Part shown: piece after piece, positions 26,302 to 36,562 of the stretch
Position numbering within the stretch: the stretch's first letter is position 1
How the letters are laid out: each line of letters opens with the position of its first letter
Source: Agrobacterium cucumeris
GTDB taxonomy: Bacteria; Pseudomonadota; Alphaproteobacteria; Rhizobiales; Rhizobiaceae
Direction: 5' to 3'
NCBI RefSeq assembly: GCF_030036535.1
Contig: NZ_CP080389.1
Location: 237,851 to 301,850, forward strand
DNA: 64,000 bases
Translations under genes and position numbers: made by a program
Notes under the pieces: generated by a model
Database searches by the model: none
Seen by the model: only the letters and a program-made list of their open reading frames with translations
What the model was told of the DNA's origin: nothing

Positions 26302-26766
26302 ATGCAACAGCTCGCTCAATTCCTCGCCGCCACCGGCCGTCGGCTCCGTACTCTCTGCAAGGTGATCAGCCACTTCTTCCGCAAGGGCAAGCTCGGCTTG
26401 AAGCTCGTGATCAAGATCCCCTTCTTCGTCGAGATCGAAGTGTCCCTCGAGACCGACTGGGACCGGCGTCGCTGAAACGCCCTCTTGGCCCGCTTCGGCG
26501 GGCCTTTCCCAATTTGCCACAGAGGCGCGCGGGCGGTAACCGCGTTTGCGCTTTTGTCGAAGCAGATCGAGAAACAGTTCGACAGCTTCCTCTTCCCGCC
26601 CGAAATGATGGACCATCATTTGACCCTTCGCGCCAATGCGGCCCCACTTCCTGAGTAGGCAAACATCGCCAAAGAGGTTCGGTTCGATCGACATGGCGTA
26701 GTAGCGTGCCATGTTCTTCGCGACATCCGTGCGTTCGACATAGAGATGGTAGGGTTGCGCGATCAT
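26263..26766 (-). CDS. WGR-domain protein with a long acidic tail
   Basis: 167 residues from ATG 26766 (PYHLYVERTDVAKNMARYYA is the usual start region of rhizobial WGR proteins). The WGR domain spans roughly residues 1-80: LFGDVCLLRKWGRIGAKGQM, then HHFGREEEAVELFLDLLRQK. WGR domains occur with PARP and MolR proteins and bind nucleic acids; many rhizobial plasmids encode them alone at about 90-110 residues. Here the frame continues through an acidic tail (GHFDLDEEGDLDHELQAELA) that is antisense to the 57-aa gene. Either the tail is real or a stop codon was lost. The start lacks a strong ribosome binding site. Confidence 0.7.
   Translation of the reverse strand: MIAQPYHLYVERTDVAKNMARYYAMSIEPNLFGDVCLLRKWGRIGAKGQMMVHHFGREEEAVELFLDLLRQKRKRGYRPRASVANWERPAEAGQEGVSATPVPVGLEGHFDLDEEGDLDHELQAELALAEEVADHLAESTEPTAGGGEELSELLHVVSPFELRSSRG
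26302..26475 (+). CDS. 57-aa basic amphipathic protein
   Basis: ATG 26302 with AAAGGAG 8 nt upstream. The chain is basic (RRLRTLCKVISHFFRKGKLG) followed by a hydrophobic beta-like stretch (LKLVIKIPFFVEIEVSLETD). No family recognised. It lies wholly inside the minus-strand frame of the WGR gene, an unusual antisense arrangement. Confidence 0.5.
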   Translation: MQQLAQFLAATGRRLRTLCKVISHFFRKGKLGLKLVIKIPFFVEIEVSLETDWDRRR

Positions 26767-26965
26767 GAGATCAGAATCGCCGATCGCGGGAATCGCGTCC
26801 AACGACACTTTTGAATCGGTCGGGGTGGATCGATTCACATCGGTGATGAAATCGGAAATGTCATGACAGGCTTGGGCGGGACGCCTTCGGCGCACGGCTC
26901 TATTCGCGGTGCTCACGGAGCCCGCACACGATCTCCGCCCCATGGTGACGATCCTCTCGCGGCTC

Positions 26966-27547
26966 TCAGCCGCACCATCCATGTCGAGCGCCGTCCCAGC
27001 GCCGGGCGAGGCCCTCGTTGACGAGGGTGTCTCCAAGCGAGCGCCCTGCCCGCGTCACGGTACGGAGCTTGCGGCCATACTTGTCTTCGTCGCACAACCC
27101 GGCTGAAAGCGAAAACTTGCCAGCATTGAGCAGCGCCCGCAGGCGTGCTTTCGCGGCCTCGCCCTTGATCCTTTCCGCCTCGCAGCGCGGCGGGCTGAGT
27201 TCCGGCGTGTCGATATCCGCGATGCGGATTTTCTCTCCCTCGAACCAGAACGTATCGCCGTCGACGATGCAGTTCACATGGCGATCTGCACCGCAGAATG
27301 AAAATGCCGCTGACGATGAATCCGCTGTTGGTGTGTTGGCCGCAGTCACAAACCCAGAAAGCTTATTAATACCCCCGAAGGCAAGCCAGCCTCCCGCAGC
27401 AATGACCATGGCGCAGACGATCGCGATCAGGGGTTTGCGCGGGCGGCTCGGTCCCGATCGGGGTGACTTCCCCTGCCAGCGATGTCGATCGTTCCTGCTG
27501 CCGGACTTCCTCGGCTTTCTGAACGGAACCACATTCGATTTCGTCAC
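26966..27547 (-). CDS. Membrane-anchored thermonuclease-family (SNase) protein
   Basis: 193 residues from GTG 27547 (GAGAGGA 6 nt upstream); an in-frame ATG at 27607 is possible. A basic N-terminus precedes one transmembrane helix (LIAIVCAMVIAAGGWLAFGG). The nuclease domain then shows VDGDTFWFEGEKIRIADIDT, followed by PEL, EAERIKGEAAKARL and DKYGRKL, with the Asp and Arg residues used by staphylococcal nuclease. It should act outside the cytoplasmic membrane. Such genes commonly lie next to traG on rhizobial plasmids. It is on the same strand as the downstream WGR gene, 199 nt away. Confidence 0.8.
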   Translation of the reverse strand: MTKSNVVPFRKPRKSGSRNDRHRWQGKSPRSGPSRPRKPLIAIVCAMVIAAGGWLAFGGINKLSGFVTAANTPTADSSSAAFSFCGADRHVNCIVDGDTFWFEGEKIRIADIDTPELSPPRCEAERIKGEAAKARLRALLNAGKFSLSAGLCDEDKYGRKLRTVTRAGRSLGDTLVNEGLARRWDGARHGWCG

Positions 27548-27618
27548 CTCGGTCCTCTCCTGTATTCCCCAACTTATCGGCTTCGGTTCATCCGCGTTTA
27601 TGAGCAAGCGTGCTATCA

Positions 27619-27721
27619 GACGGTGTGCGGGAGCGGGGCGCGGTCGGTCCCGCCTCCCCTTCGGGCCTCTTTGTTGAGGCTCCTGCGGCTGCGCTATTTC
27701 CCGCTCCTCGCACGACGAGAA
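27619..27721. other. Inverted repeat between traG and the nuclease gene
   Basis: GTGCGGGAGCGGG near 27619 faces CCCGCTCCTCGCAC near 27707, forming long imperfect arms with a GC-rich loop. Similar in character to the structured leaders further left. Possible termination or end-of-operon structure for traCDG. Confidence 0.4.
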
Positions 27722-27769
27722 TTCCCGAAATCCCGCCCTTTCGTGCGACGCTGATTTCTCCGATACTCT

Positions 27770-29746
27770 TCATTTTTCTGGATCGACCTTGCTCGCTGCT
27801 CTGCGCGCCGGCTCGATCAGAGGGGCTTCGGGTGGGCTTCCAAGCTTGTGAAACCTGTTCGTGCCAACACAAGCTTTCATGTCGTCGCGCCGAAACCAGA
27901 TCGCGCGGCCGCATCGAAGCGGCGCGTTCCCCGCCGTGAAGACGATCTGTTCGTCAGCGCGCATGCGAAGGACTTCGTGCGGCTGGATCAACGGTCGTGC
28001 GGCCAACTGCTTCGACCGCGTCCGCGACGATCCTTTCATCTGCGAACTTCGGCTGACCTGGTCGATCTCGGCCGTCGTCATGCCGCAGCGACGCGAGATG
28101 TAATCCGCGGTTTCCGTATCGTTGATCGCCGCGAAACTGATCCAGCTCGCGCTCTCGAACCACTTGCTCGCGGCATCGCGGCCGCCGTAGGTTTCCCGCA
28201 TCTGGCCGATTGACTGGTAGATCATGAGAAGCGTGATGCCATACTTCCGGCCGGCGTCGCGCGCGGTCTCCAGGATCCGCATGTAGCCAAGGCGGGCAAC
28301 CTCATCGAGGAGGAACAGTGCTCTGCCCTTCATCAAACCATCGCGGTTATAAATTGCATTGAGGAACGAGCCGATGATGACGCGTGCGAGGCCCGCATGC
28401 GTCTCCAGGGTCTTGAGATCGATGTTGATGAAGACGTCGGTGTTTCCATCGGCAAGATCCCCCGTCGAAAACGTCTTGCCCGAAACCAGCGCGGCGTAGT
28501 TCGGATAGGACAGCCAGTGGGTTTCCTTGATGGCATTCGCATAGACGCCGGAGAAGGTTTCAGGCGTCATGTTCACGAAGGCCGCGACGTTCTCCTTTAC
28601 GAAATCCGAGTCCGAATTGTCGTAGATTTCCTGCAGGCGTTGGCGCAACTGCGGTTCAGGTTCGGAAAGATTGGCGCGGACCTGGCGAAGCGTCTGGTTC
28701 TCCTTCTCAGTATGTCCGGAAAGGCAAACGTCGGCGATCATCGCCGTCAACAACTGCAAGGCCGAGGCCCGGAAGAAGTCGTCGCGCACACCGCGCGTAC
28801 CGCCGCTATCGCTCATGATCCATGAGGCAACGGATGCGATATCCTCTTCCTTGGTGCCGCCGAATTGCCCGATCCAATCCAGCGCATTGAATCCGGTTTC
28901 CGGCTTCTTCGGATCGAGGACGAACAGGTCTCGGTCCGCGCTGGTGCGATGGGCCGACACCATTGGGGCAACCTCATTCGACGGGTCGAGGACGATCAGC
29001 GAGGCGCCCCATTTGAGCGCCGTCGGGATCGTCACCGATGTCGTCTTGAAACCGCCGGAACCAGCGAACACGATGCCATGCGACGAACCGAACGAACCGT
29101 CGAAGCATAAGAGCGGTGACTTACCACCGGCACCCCATGTGTCGGGATCATCGGCGCGAAACGCGCGCGTCCCTACGCTGTCCTTGTCGACGCGATATCG
29201 CTCGCCGACGACGATACCGCCGCCCTCCGCAAACAGGCCCGTCGTCTCCTGCATTTTCATCCAGTCGGCCTCTCCATGCAGCGCCCGCTTGCCGCGTATG
29301 CGTTTGGGCTCGGCACTGGCGAAGGCCGCGTTGCCGACGAGCGCAACGCGGAGGGCGAAGCAGGCAGAAAGCGCTGCAGCTGCCGCTCCGATCAGCGTCG
29401 CCGGATCGAGATAGGAGAGGAGCGACTTGCCGACCGGAACCTGGTTCGCGAATGCCGACAGCCTGATCGCCTCGCGAACGATGGCGACAATGATCGTCGC
29501 TAGCCCTCCGGCGGCGACGCCCCATCCTGCCGTCTTGATCCTGATCGCGCCGGCGCTCGCGAACAGCAACACGATGCCGATGACCGCCGCGGCGACATAA
29601 GGCAGGGCAATGCCGGCGCGGCCGAGCGTCTGTCGAGCAGCCTCCGTCTTTCCGAAGCCGGACAGCCAGTGTTCGATCCCGGTCAATCCGATCACGACCA
29701 GGATCATCAGCACGACAGGCGCCATGAAAAGAATGATCCTATTCAT
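27770..29746 (-). CDS. traG: TraG coupling protein (VirD4-type ATPase)
   Basis: 658 residues from ATG 29746, the size of Ti-plasmid TraG. Membrane helices at the N-terminus ([20 protein letters not shown], then more around 80-140) anchor it. Walker A is GSGGFKTTS within [16 protein letters not shown]; Walker B lies in [10 protein letters not shown]. Motif [15 protein letters not shown] and the following [14 protein letters not shown] are typical of the coupling protein family. It links the TraA-DNA relaxosome to the Trb channel and drives DNA export. The start overlaps the end of traD by 8 nt, so translation is coupled. Confidence 0.95.
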   Translation of the reverse strand: MNRIILFMAPVVLMILVVIGLTGIEHWLSGFGKTEAARQTLGRAGIALPYVAAAVIGIVLLFASAGAIRIKTAGWGVAAGGLATIIVAIVREAIRLSAFANQVPVGKSLLSYLDPATLIGAAAAALSACFALRVALVGNAAFASAEPKRIRGKRALHGEADWMKMQETTGLFAEGGGIVVGERYRVDKDSVGTRAFRADDPDTWGAGGKSPLLCFDGSFGSSHGIVFAGSGGFKTTSVTIPTALKWGASLIVLDPSNEVAPMVSAHRTSADRDLFVLDPKKPETGFNALDWIGQFGGTKEEDIASVASWIMSDSGGTRGVRDDFFRASALQLLTAMIADVCLSGHTEKENQTLRQVRANLSEPEPQLRQRLQEIYDNSDSDFVKENVAAFVNMTPETFSGVYANAIKETHWLSYPNYAALVSGKTFSTGDLADGNTDVFINIDLKTLETHAGLARVIIGSFLNAIYNRDGLMKGRALFLLDEVARLGYMRILETARDAGRKYGITLLMIYQSIGQMRETYGGRDAASKWFESASWISFAAINDTETADYISRRCGMTTAEIDQVSRSSQMKGSSRTRSKQLAARPLIQPHEVLRMRADEQIVFTAGNAPLRCGRAIWFRRDDMKACVGTNRFHKLGSPPEAPLIEPARRAASKVDPEK

Positions 29747-29954
29747 CGCTGTTGCCAAAGGCCCCCGCGCCGATCGCCAGCAGCCGCGGCCGTTCGGTCT
29801 CATCTGCTTTGAGGCGCTGGCTCAAATCGATGAGCGCGCCCAGCAGCAGCGCCCGTTTCTCGTATCGAAGGCCCGCTTTGACGATCAGACCGCCGAGCTC
29901 GATCTTTTCCCGCGTGTCCTTCTTGCGGGCGTCGGATGTGGTCGTGCGCGCCAT
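29739..29954 (-). CDS. traD: TraD conjugal transfer protein
   Basis: 71 residues (start [20 protein letters not shown]), exactly the size and place of Ti-plasmid TraD between traC and traG. Helical and basic at the start. Considered a relaxosome accessory factor. It starts 4 nt after the traC stop and overlaps traG. Confidence 0.9.
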   Translation of the reverse strand: MARTTTSDARKKDTREKIELGGLIVKAGLRYEKRALLLGALIDLSQRLKADETERPRLLAIGAGAFGNSDE

Positions 29955-29958
29955 CCGC

Positions 29959-30255
29959 TCAAGCCTCAGCAGTCCCGCCCGCAGCCGCGCCAGTCGCGTT
30001 CTGCGTGGACGGTGCCCTGCTTTCGCCTGCGCCTGCTCCCCTCTTTCCTCCGGTCGTACGAACCTCGCCTCCGCGAAACCGTTTCGCCAGGTCCTCGAAG
30101 GCCGCCTGCAGCTCTGCCTCGTCGACCTCGATCTCGCCAAGTCCGGCCTTGAGGGCGATCCGGCCGATGCGCTCGGCCTCACGGGTCTCGGCGATCTTTA
30201 GCTGCTCCTGGAGTTTGGCGATTTCGTCGCGGATCTTGGAGGATGGCCTTTTCAT
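29959..30255 (-). CDS. traC: TraC relaxosome accessory protein
   Basis: 98 residues from ATG 30255 ([20 protein letters not shown]), the same length as Ti TraC. Helical, charged coiled-coil N-terminus typical of MobC/TraC helpers that open oriT and assist the relaxase. A frame open to 30351 adds residues from the promoter region. First gene of traCDG, divergent from traA across oriT and a tra-box-like site about 75 nt upstream. Confidence 0.9.
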   Translation of the reverse strand: MKRPSSKIRDEIAKLQEQLKIAETREAERIGRIALKAGLGEIEVDEAELQAAFEDLAKRFRGGEVRTTGGKRGAGAGESRAPSTQNATGAAAGGTAEA

Positions 30256-30327
30256 TCCGTACGTCTCCTTTGGGTTGGAAAGCTTGTCTTTCGAACCCAG
30301 TTTCCCGGAGGAGCGTGCGGAACGCAC

Positions 30328-30349
30328 TACTGTGAATCCTACAATCGCC
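30328..30349. promoter_or_regulatory. Candidate TraR binding site (tra box) between traC and traA
   Basis: The core ACTGTGAATCCTACAA (30329-30344) recurs inverted at 63771-63786 beside traI; over 22 nt the two sites differ at one base. In Ti plasmids one tra box in this divergent region activates both tra operons. The sequence here differs from the canonical ATGTGCAGATCTGCACAT. Confidence 0.65.
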
Positions 30350-30393
30350 AAAGCGCCAGCTTTGGTGAATGATCCCGGCCGTTCCGAAGGAGC

Positions 30394-30431
30394 GGATCCG
30401 AAGGGCGCAATTATACGTCGCTGACGCGACG
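30394..30431. other. oriT: Origin of transfer (oriT), Ti/Q-type
   Basis: AAGGGCGCAATTATACGTCG followed by CTGACGCGACG matches the conserved nick region of Agrobacterium/rhizobial oriT as I recall it. A 6-bp inverted repeat CGTCGC (30416-30421) and GCGACG (30426-30431) flanks TGAC. It sits between traC and traA, the standard location. The nicked strand and exact bond need experiment. Confidence 0.85.
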
Positions 30432-30509
30432 TTCTGCTTTTTGCCCCTGGCGGGGCCTTCCGCTTCCGACGAACCTGTTGATTTCGTTCGCAACCGGGAA
30501 AGAATTGCT

Positions 30510-33500
30510 GTGGCCGTCCCCCATTTCTCCGTCAGCGTTGTCGCCCGCGGCTCCGGCCGCAGCGCCGTGCTGTCGGCGGCCTACCGGCACTGCGCCAAGA
30601 TGGAGTTCGAGCGCGAGGCTCGAACGATCGACTACACTCGCAAGCACGGATTACTGCACGAAGAGTTCGTTATTCCCGCAGACGCTCCCGAATGGCTGCG
30701 AACGATGATCGCGGATCGTTCGGTCGCCGGTGCTTCCGAAGCCTTCTGGAACAAGGTCGAAGATTTCGAGAAGCGCTCCGATGCGCAGCTTGCCAAGGAC
30801 GTCACCATTGCTCTGCCGATCGAACTGAGCGCTCAGCAGAATATCGCGCTCGTGCGGGATTTCGTCGAACGGCACATCACGTCGAACGGCATGGTGGCCG
30901 ACTGGGTCTATCATGACGCGCCGGGCAACCCGCACGTTCATCTGATGACAACCTTGCGGCCGCTGACCGAAGACGGTTTCGGCGCCAAGAAGGTCGCGCT
31001 GCTTGGACCGGACGGCAATCCGATCCGCAACGATGCCGGCAAGATCGTCTATGAGCTCTGGGCTGGAGGCATCGACGATTTCAACGCGTTTCGCGACGGA
31101 TGGTTTGCCTGCCAGAACAGGCATCTGGCGCTGGCCGGTCTCGACCTTCGCGTCGACGGCCGCTCCTTCGAAAAGCAGGGGATCGATCTCGAACCGACCA
31201 TCCACCTTGGCGTCGGGACCAAAGCGATCGAGCGGAAAGCCGATGTTGCTACGAAGCCGGTCGAGCTCGAGCGCATCGAACTGCAGGATGCGCGCAGAGC
31301 CGAAAACGCGAGACGGATCGACCGGAGCCCAAAACTCGTCATCGACCTGATCACGCGTGAGAAGAGCGTCTTCGACGAGCGTGATGTCGCCAAGATCCTG
31401 CATCGTTATATCGACGATCCCGCCCTGTTCCAAAGCCTCATGGTCCGGATCATCCTGCATCCCGACACGTTCCGCCTTGAGCGCGAGCGGATCGACTTTG
31501 CCACTGGTTCCAGATTGCCCGCCAAATACACGACGCGGGAAATGATCCGGCTGGAAGCGCAGATGGCCAATCGCGCCGTCTGGCTATCGCAACGGTCGTC
31601 ACATGGCGTGCGGGATCCGGTGCTCGCCGCGACTTTTGCCCGTCATGACCGCCTGTCGGATGAGCAGAGAACTGCGATCGAGCACGTCGCGGGAGCCGAG
31701 CGGATTGCCTCGGTGATCGGCCGCGCCGGCGCCGGTAAGACGACGATGATGAAGGCGGCACGCGAAGCCTGGGAGGCGGCCGGCTATCGGGTCGTCGGTG
31801 GCGCACTTGCCGGCAAGGCGGCCGAAGGGCTGGAGAAAGAAGCGGGAATCCCTTCTCGGACACTTTCGTCCTGGGAGCTTCGCTGGAATGCGGGAAGAAA
31901 CCAGCTCGACAGCAAGACGGTCTTCGTTCTGGACGAGGCCGGCATGGTGTCGTCGCGGCAGATGGCGCTGTTCGTCGAAGCGGTGACGAAGGCCGGCGCC
32001 AAGCTCGTTCTCATCGGCGATCCCGAACAGCTCCAACCGATCGAAGCAGGCGCCGCGTTTCGGGCGATTTCCGATCGCATTGGGTATGCGGAACTCGAAA
32101 CCATCTATCGCCAGCGCCAGCAATGGATGCGCGATGCCTCGCTCGACCTGGCGCGCGGCAACGTCGGCAAGGCAGTCGACGCCTACCGTGCCAATGGCAA
32201 GGTGATCGGGTGGGATCTGAAGGCCGACGCCGTCGACAACCTCATCGCCGCCTGGGACCGCGATTACGATCCGGCGAAGACGTCGCTGATCCTGGCTCAT
32301 TTGCGCAGGGACGTTCGCATGCTCAACCAGATGGCGCGCATCAAACTCATCGAGCGCGGGGTTCTCGACAAGGGAGCTATGTTCAAGACGGCGGACGGCG
32401 ATCGCAATTTTGCCGTGGGCGACCAGATCGTGTTCCTCAAGAACGAAGGATCGCTCGGCGTCAAGAATGGCATGTTGGCCAAGGTCGTTGAGACCGGGCC
32501 GGGCCGCATCGTCGCGCAGGTTGGCGATGGCGAGCTTGCGCGCCAGGTGCTGGTGGAACAACGCTTCTACAACAACCTCGATTATGGCTATGCCACGACG
32601 ATCCATAAAAGCCAGGGCGCCACGGTCGATCGGGTCAAGGTGCTGGGTTCTCTTTCTCTTGATCGCCACCTCACCTATGTCGCCATGACTCGTCATCGTG
32701 AGGACCTGGCCGTCTATTACGGCCGAAGATCCTTCGCCAAGGCCGGCGGCTTGATCCCAGTCCTCTCGCGCAGGAACGCCAAGGAAACGACCCTCGATTA
32801 CGCTGGTGGTCCCTTCTACCATCAGGCCCTTCGCTTCGCCGAGGCTCGAGGTCTCAATCTCGTCAACGTGGCCCGCACGCTCCTCCGCGATCGGCTGGAA
32901 TGGACGGTTGGGCAAAAGCAAAAGCTCATCGATCTTGGTGCGCGGCTGGCCGCGGTCGCCGCCAAGCTCGGGCTCATCATCGGCTCTGTGAAATCCCCAA
33001 TTCATGACACTGTCAGGAAGGCAAGACCCATGGTTTCCGGCATCACCACCTTCGCAAAATCAATCGACCAGGCGGTGGAGGACAAGGTCACAGCCGATCC
33101 CGGTTTGAAGAAACAGTGGGAGGAGGTTTCGACCCGTTTCCACCTCGTCTACGCGCAGCCGGGAATCGCGTTCAAGGCGATCAACGTCGACGCACTGCTG
33201 AAGGATGGAGCGGTGGCGAATGCCACCATCGGCAGGATCCGCGATCAACCGGAAAGCTTCGGCGCCTTGAAAGGCAAGACCGGTCTACTGGCAAGCGGCA
33301 CTGACAAGCAGGCGCGGGCAACAGCGCTGACCAACGCGCCGGCTCTGGCTCGAAATCTGGAACGCTATCTGCGCCAGCGTGCAGAGGCGGAGCGCAAATA
33401 TGAGGTCGAGGAACGCGCCGTCCGTCTGAAGGTGTCCATCGATATTCCGGCGCTCTCGGCAAACGCAAAGCAGACCCTCGAACGTGTGCGCGATGCGATC

Positions 33501-33821
33501 GACCGCAACGACCTGCCGGCCGGTCTCGAATATGCGCTTGCCGACAAAATGGTGAAGGCGGAGCTCGAGGGATTTGCGAGAGCTGTATCGGAGCGTTTCG
33601 GCGAGCGGACCTTCCTGCCTCTTGCCGCAAAAGGCACCAACGGACAGACATTTAACACCGTCACCGCGGGGATGACGGCCGGACAGAGGGCCGAAGTGCA
33701 ATCAGCATGGAATTTTATGCGGACCGCGCAGCAGCTGGCCGCGCATGAGCGCACGACGGAGGCTTTGAAACAGACGGAAACCCTGCGTCAGACAAAGAGC
33801 CAGGGACTGTCCCTGAAATGA
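30510..33821 (+). CDS. traA: TraA relaxase-helicase
   Basis: 1,103 residues from GTG 30510 (GGGAAAG upstream), giving the family start [20 protein letters not shown]; upstream codons cross oriT. The N-terminal MobA/MobQ-type relaxase shows the metal motif NPHVHLM near residue 138. A RecD/TraI-like helicase follows with Walker [11 protein letters not shown] near 404, then [15 protein letters not shown] and [10 protein letters not shown]. The helicase C-terminal motif [17 protein letters not shown] is intact. It nicks oriT, stays bound to the 5' end and unwinds the plasmid. The stop overlaps the traF start (ATGA). Confidence 0.95.
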   Translation: MAVPHFSVSVVARGSGRSAVLSAAYRHCAKMEFEREARTIDYTRKHGLLHEEFVIPADAPEWLRTMIADRSVAGASEAFWNKVEDFEKRSDAQLAKDVTIALPIELSAQQNIALVRDFVERHITSNGMVADWVYHDAPGNPHVHLMTTLRPLTEDGFGAKKVALLGPDGNPIRNDAGKIVYELWAGGIDDFNAFRDGWFACQNRHLALAGLDLRVDGRSFEKQGIDLEPTIHLGVGTKAIERKADVATKPVELERIELQDARRAENARRIDRSPKLVIDLITREKSVFDERDVAKILHRYIDDPALFQSLMVRIILHPDTFRLERERIDFATGSRLPAKYTTREMIRLEAQMANRAVWLSQRSSHGVRDPVLAATFARHDRLSDEQRTAIEHVAGAERIASVIGRAGAGKTTMMKAAREAWEAAGYRVVGGALAGKAAEGLEKEAGIPSRTLSSWELRWNAGRNQLDSKTVFVLDEAGMVSSRQMALFVEAVTKAGAKLVLIGDPEQLQPIEAGAAFRAISDRIGYAELETIYRQRQQWMRDASLDLARGNVGKAVDAYRANGKVIGWDLKADAVDNLIAAWDRDYDPAKTSLILAHLRRDVRMLNQMARIKLIERGVLDKGAMFKTADGDRNFAVGDQIVFLKNEGSLGVKNGMLAKVVETGPGRIVAQVGDGELARQVLVEQRFYNNLDYGYATTIHKSQGATVDRVKVLGSLSLDRHLTYVAMTRHREDLAVYYGRRSFAKAGGLIPVLSRRNAKETTLDYAGGPFYHQALRFAEARGLNLVNVARTLLRDRLEWTVGQKQKLIDLGARLAAVAAKLGLIIGSVKSPIHDTVRKARPMVSGITTFAKSIDQAVEDKVTADPGLKKQWEEVSTRFHLVYAQPGIAFKAINVDALLKDGAVANATIGRIRDQPESFGALKGKTGLLASGTDKQARATALTNAPALARNLERYLRQRAEAERKYEVEERAVRLKVSIDIPALSANAKQTLERVRDAIDRNDLPAGLEYALADKMVKAELEGFARAVSERFGERTFLPLAAKGTNGQTFNTVTAGMTAGQRAEVQSAWNFMRTAQQLAAHERTTEALKQTETLRQTKSQGLSLK

Positions 33822-34384
33822 CGGCGCAAGTCTCTGTACGTCGGATGCGACCTGCGCGACGATCGAATGCCGTCGTGCTTTTGTTGGTGGCGGCAACCGT
33901 CGTTGGGGGCAGTGCCGCTGCCGCCAAGATCGGCGGCTACCGCATCAACCTGACGCCGAGCGAGCCCCTCGGGATATGGCGCATCTCGGCGCTCAATCGA
34001 GTGGTATCGGCAGGCGATCTCGTCTTCATTTGCCCTCCGCAAACGCCTGTCATGCGAGAGGCCAGAGCGCGTGGCTATCTCCGCTTCGGAACCTGCCCGG
34101 GCGGGGTCGCTCCGCTCATCAAGACGGTCATCGCGGTTCCCGGGCAGCATGTCGAAATCGGTGCGGGCGTAACGATCGACGGGCATGCGATCCCTTTCTC
34201 CGATCTGGCTCAGCGCGACGGCAAGGGTCGGCCGATGGTGCCGTATTTCGGCGGCGCCGTGCCGGCACAAAGCGTCTTCCTCCATTCACCGCACAGGAGC
34301 TCCTACGACTCCCGCTACTTCGGTCCCCTTCCCGTTTCGGGCATCCTCGGCCTGGCGCAACCGGTGCTCACCTATGTGCCGTAA
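33818..34384 (+). CDS. traF: TraF, signal-peptidase-like pilin-processing protein
   Basis: 188 residues, ATGA overlap with traA. One N-terminal membrane helix ([20 protein letters not shown]). The Ser of TPSEPLGIW and the Lys of [10 protein letters not shown] are the expected catalytic dyad of S26/TraF proteases. In RP4 and Ti systems TraF cyclises or matures the TrbC pilin. Its end overlaps traB by 11 nt. Confidence 0.92.
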   Translation: MTAQVSVRRMRPARRSNAVVLLLVAATVVGGSAAAAKIGGYRINLTPSEPLGIWRISALNRVVSAGDLVFICPPQTPVMREARARGYLRFGTCPGGVAPLIKTVIAVPGQHVEIGAGVTIDGHAIPFSDLAQRDGKGRPMVPYFGGAVPAQSVFLHSPHRSSYDSRYFGPLPVSGILGLAQPVLTYVP

Positions 34385-35537
34385 GCGCGTTCGGCCGGTC
34401 CTGTTGATTGCCGCTTCAATCATCGCCGGAACGGTGGCGTGGAGCGGTCACGTCCTTTTCCTTCCGCTCGCATGCACGTTTCCAACCCTCTGGGCGCTTG
34501 CGCGGTCACGACTGGCGGCCGCAGCGGTTTCCGCCGGTTATTTCCTCGCTGCATCACGCGGTCTGCCGCAGGGCGTTGCCACCTTCTATTCCTCCGACCT
34601 CTGGCCGGGACTGCTGCTCTGGCTCAGCGCATCGCTGGGCTTTGTCGGTGTCCACGCAATGTTCTGGACGAGATGCGAACGTACACGACCGTTTCGCTAC
34701 CTCGCGGCAGTCTTGCTCATGGCCATTCCGCCAATCGGTATCACCGGCTGGGCGCATCCGATCACGGCCGCGGGCGTGCTGTTTCCGGGATGGGGATGGT
34801 GGGGGCTCCTTGCCGCGACAGCCGGCCTCATGGGCCTCGTAACCCGCATGTGGCCAGCTGTCGCGATTGTCCTGGCAGGCTTTTGGATCTGGTCCGCCGC
34901 AACCTGGGACGAGCCGAAGCTAACGGAAGCGTGGCGGGGCGTCGATCTCGAATTCGGCGCTTCACTCGGTCGCGACGTCAGCATTAGGCACCACCGTGAT
35001 CTGATTGCCACGGTGAAGGATCGAGCATCCGGCGGCGCCCTCACCATTGTCCTCCCCGAGAGCGCCCTGGGCTTCTGGACGCCGACCGTCGAGCGGCTCT
35101 GGGTAAATGGGCTGCAGGGCACTGACGTCACCGTCATTGCCGGCGCTGCGGTCGTCGATACGGGCGGATACGATAATGTTCTGGTCGCTCTCTCTCGTAA
35201 CGGTGCTCGCGTCATTTATCGCGAGCGCATGCCGGTCCCGGGCTCGATGTGGCAGCCTTGGCGTCCCCTGCTGGGTCAGAGCGGTGGCGCGCGGGCGCAT
35301 TTCATCGCGGACCCGGTAGTGGCGGTCGCTGATGCTCGGGTCGCACCGCTGATCTGCTACGAGCAACTGATCGTCTGGCCCGTTCTCCAATCCATGCTCC
35401 ACGATCCGGACGTCATTGTCGCCGTCGGCAACGGCTGGTGGACCAAGGGGACATCCATCGTCGCCATCCAACGCGCCAATGCGGAAGCCTGGGCGCGTCT
35501 GTTCGATAAGCCCCTCTTGATTTCCTTCAACACCTGA
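34374..35537 (+). CDS. traB: TraB, nitrilase-fold membrane protein
   Basis: 387 residues from ATG 34374 inside the end of traF. The N-terminal half has several membrane helices ([20 protein letters not shown] and others up to about residue 170). The C-terminal half resembles carbon-nitrogen hydrolases: the Glu in LPESALG and the Cys in PLICYEQL are present, while the lysine region reads [12 protein letters not shown]. TraB raises Ti transfer efficiency but its reaction is unknown. Arrangement traA-traF-traB is standard. Confidence 0.9.
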   Translation: MCRKRVRPVLLIAASIIAGTVAWSGHVLFLPLACTFPTLWALARSRLAAAAVSAGYFLAASRGLPQGVATFYSSDLWPGLLLWLSASLGFVGVHAMFWTRCERTRPFRYLAAVLLMAIPPIGITGWAHPITAAGVLFPGWGWWGLLAATAGLMGLVTRMWPAVAIVLAGFWIWSAATWDEPKLTEAWRGVDLEFGASLGRDVSIRHHRDLIATVKDRASGGALTIVLPESALGFWTPTVERLWVNGLQGTDVTVIAGAAVVDTGGYDNVLVALSRNGARVIYRERMPVPGSMWQPWRPLLGQSGGARAHFIADPVVAVADARVAPLICYEQLIVWPVLQSMLHDPDVIVAVGNGWWTKGTSIVAIQRANAEAWARLFDKPLLISFNT

Positions 35538-35553
35538 AGCCCGAGGAGACCTC

Positions 35554-36168
35554 ATGCTCGACGCTGCCCTGATCCAACAATGCGCCGACCCCTCATTGAA
35601 GCCGGCAATCGTCGAACAGTTCGTGACCGCTGCGGGCTCGAACGATCCGCTTGCCGTCACGGTCAAATCGGGTGGCCGATTGATCCTCGTCCCGAAGGCG
35701 ATGACGCCGGACGAGGCCATGGCGATCGTCCGGCAGTATGTCGGCCAGGCAGTGGTCCGCGTCGGCTTGACACAGTTCCCTGCGGGTGTCGGCGTCAAGG
35801 ATACGGCCGACTTAAAGGCTGATCTCGTCGATCCTTGCGAAAACCTTCGCAAGGGAACGGCGATGTTCGCGAAGGTCTTGCGGATCGTTGCCAAATGGTA
35901 CGGCAATCCGAAGAGCGATGACGTCTTCCCTCAGATCTTCGAGGACGCTGTCTACGCCTGGAAGACCGGCGAGTTCGAAGGCGTGAGCGTGTTCCAGGCG
36001 GAGGATCCGAGAAAAAGCGTGACGATAGACAATGTATTGCCTCCAGAGGAGGCCGAGGCGAGCAGCGACATACCTCCTGCGGATACAAGCACTGAAGGCG
36101 CCGAGAAAAGCGAGAACGTTGGGTCAGCTGAGATGCGGATCGACCTGTCGAGGATCGGAGGAAAATGA
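35554..36168 (+). CDS. traH: TraH conjugal transfer protein
   Basis: 204 residues, ATG preceded by CCGAGGAGA. Last gene of traAFBH, 16 nt after traB. Conserved helical core (DEAMAIVRQYVGQAVVRVGL, then LIVPENLRKG-like ENLRKGTAMFAKVLRIVAKW). The C-terminal 60 residues are acidic and probably flexible. Role in transfer is poorly defined. No signal peptide. Confidence 0.88.
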   Translation: MLDAALIQQCADPSLKPAIVEQFVTAAGSNDPLAVTVKSGGRLILVPKAMTPDEAMAIVRQYVGQAVVRVGLTQFPAGVGVKDTADLKADLVDPCENLRKGTAMFAKVLRIVAKWYGNPKSDDVFPQIFEDAVYAWKTGEFEGVSVFQAEDPRKSVTIDNVLPPEEAEASSDIPPADTSTEGAEKSENVGSAEMRIDLSRIGGK

Positions 36169-36184
36169 TTTCCTTGGAAGGTGA

Positions 36185-36562
36185 CTATACTTCCGGAAGC
36201 GAATAGCGCGTGAGAACCGCTTCCTCTCCGTCGAGGGTTACTTCGATGACTGCGTTGACCATATCCTGCGCGCCTGCCAGATCCTGCAATATGAGGGCAA
36301 ACAATTCTCGTTGCAGCACAGGCAGCACCTGCGGGACGATAATCACCAGACCCGCATGCAGCTCTTCCTTGGCATAGAGCTTCCGGAAGTCGCGGGCGTT
36401 GTTCGTCACGAAGGTGAAATCTTCCTCGATAATCCGAGGCATTAGGTCCCAATCGGTCTCGCCGCTCAGTCCCAGCCAATTTACATGGAAACAATCGTGG
36501 CCGTGCTCTTGAGCCACGGCCACGAGAGACGTGTGAAGGCATTCATCGATAAGAAACTTCAC
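36185..36562 (-). CDS. DUF5615 PIN-like toxin
   Basis: 125 residues. MKFLIDECLHTSLVAVAQEH opens the PIN-like fold with Asp6 and Glu7. FTFVTNNARDFRKLY carries the second acidic cluster (NARDF). DUF5615 proteins are predicted VapC-like RNases. Its ATG overlaps the stop of the DUF433 gene by 4 nt (ATGA), so the pair is one unit, antitoxin first. It ends 16 nt from the convergent traH stop. Confidence 0.8.
   Translation of the reverse strand: MKFLIDECLHTSLVAVAQEHGHDCFHVNWLGLSGETDWDLMPRIIEEDFTFVTNNARDFRKLYAKEELHAGLVIIVPQVLPVLQRELFALILQDLAGAQDMVNAVIEVTLDGEEAVLTRYSLPEV

Noticed and set aside
31599..33005. 468-codon minus-strand frame
   Set aside because: Shadow of the helicase part of traA.
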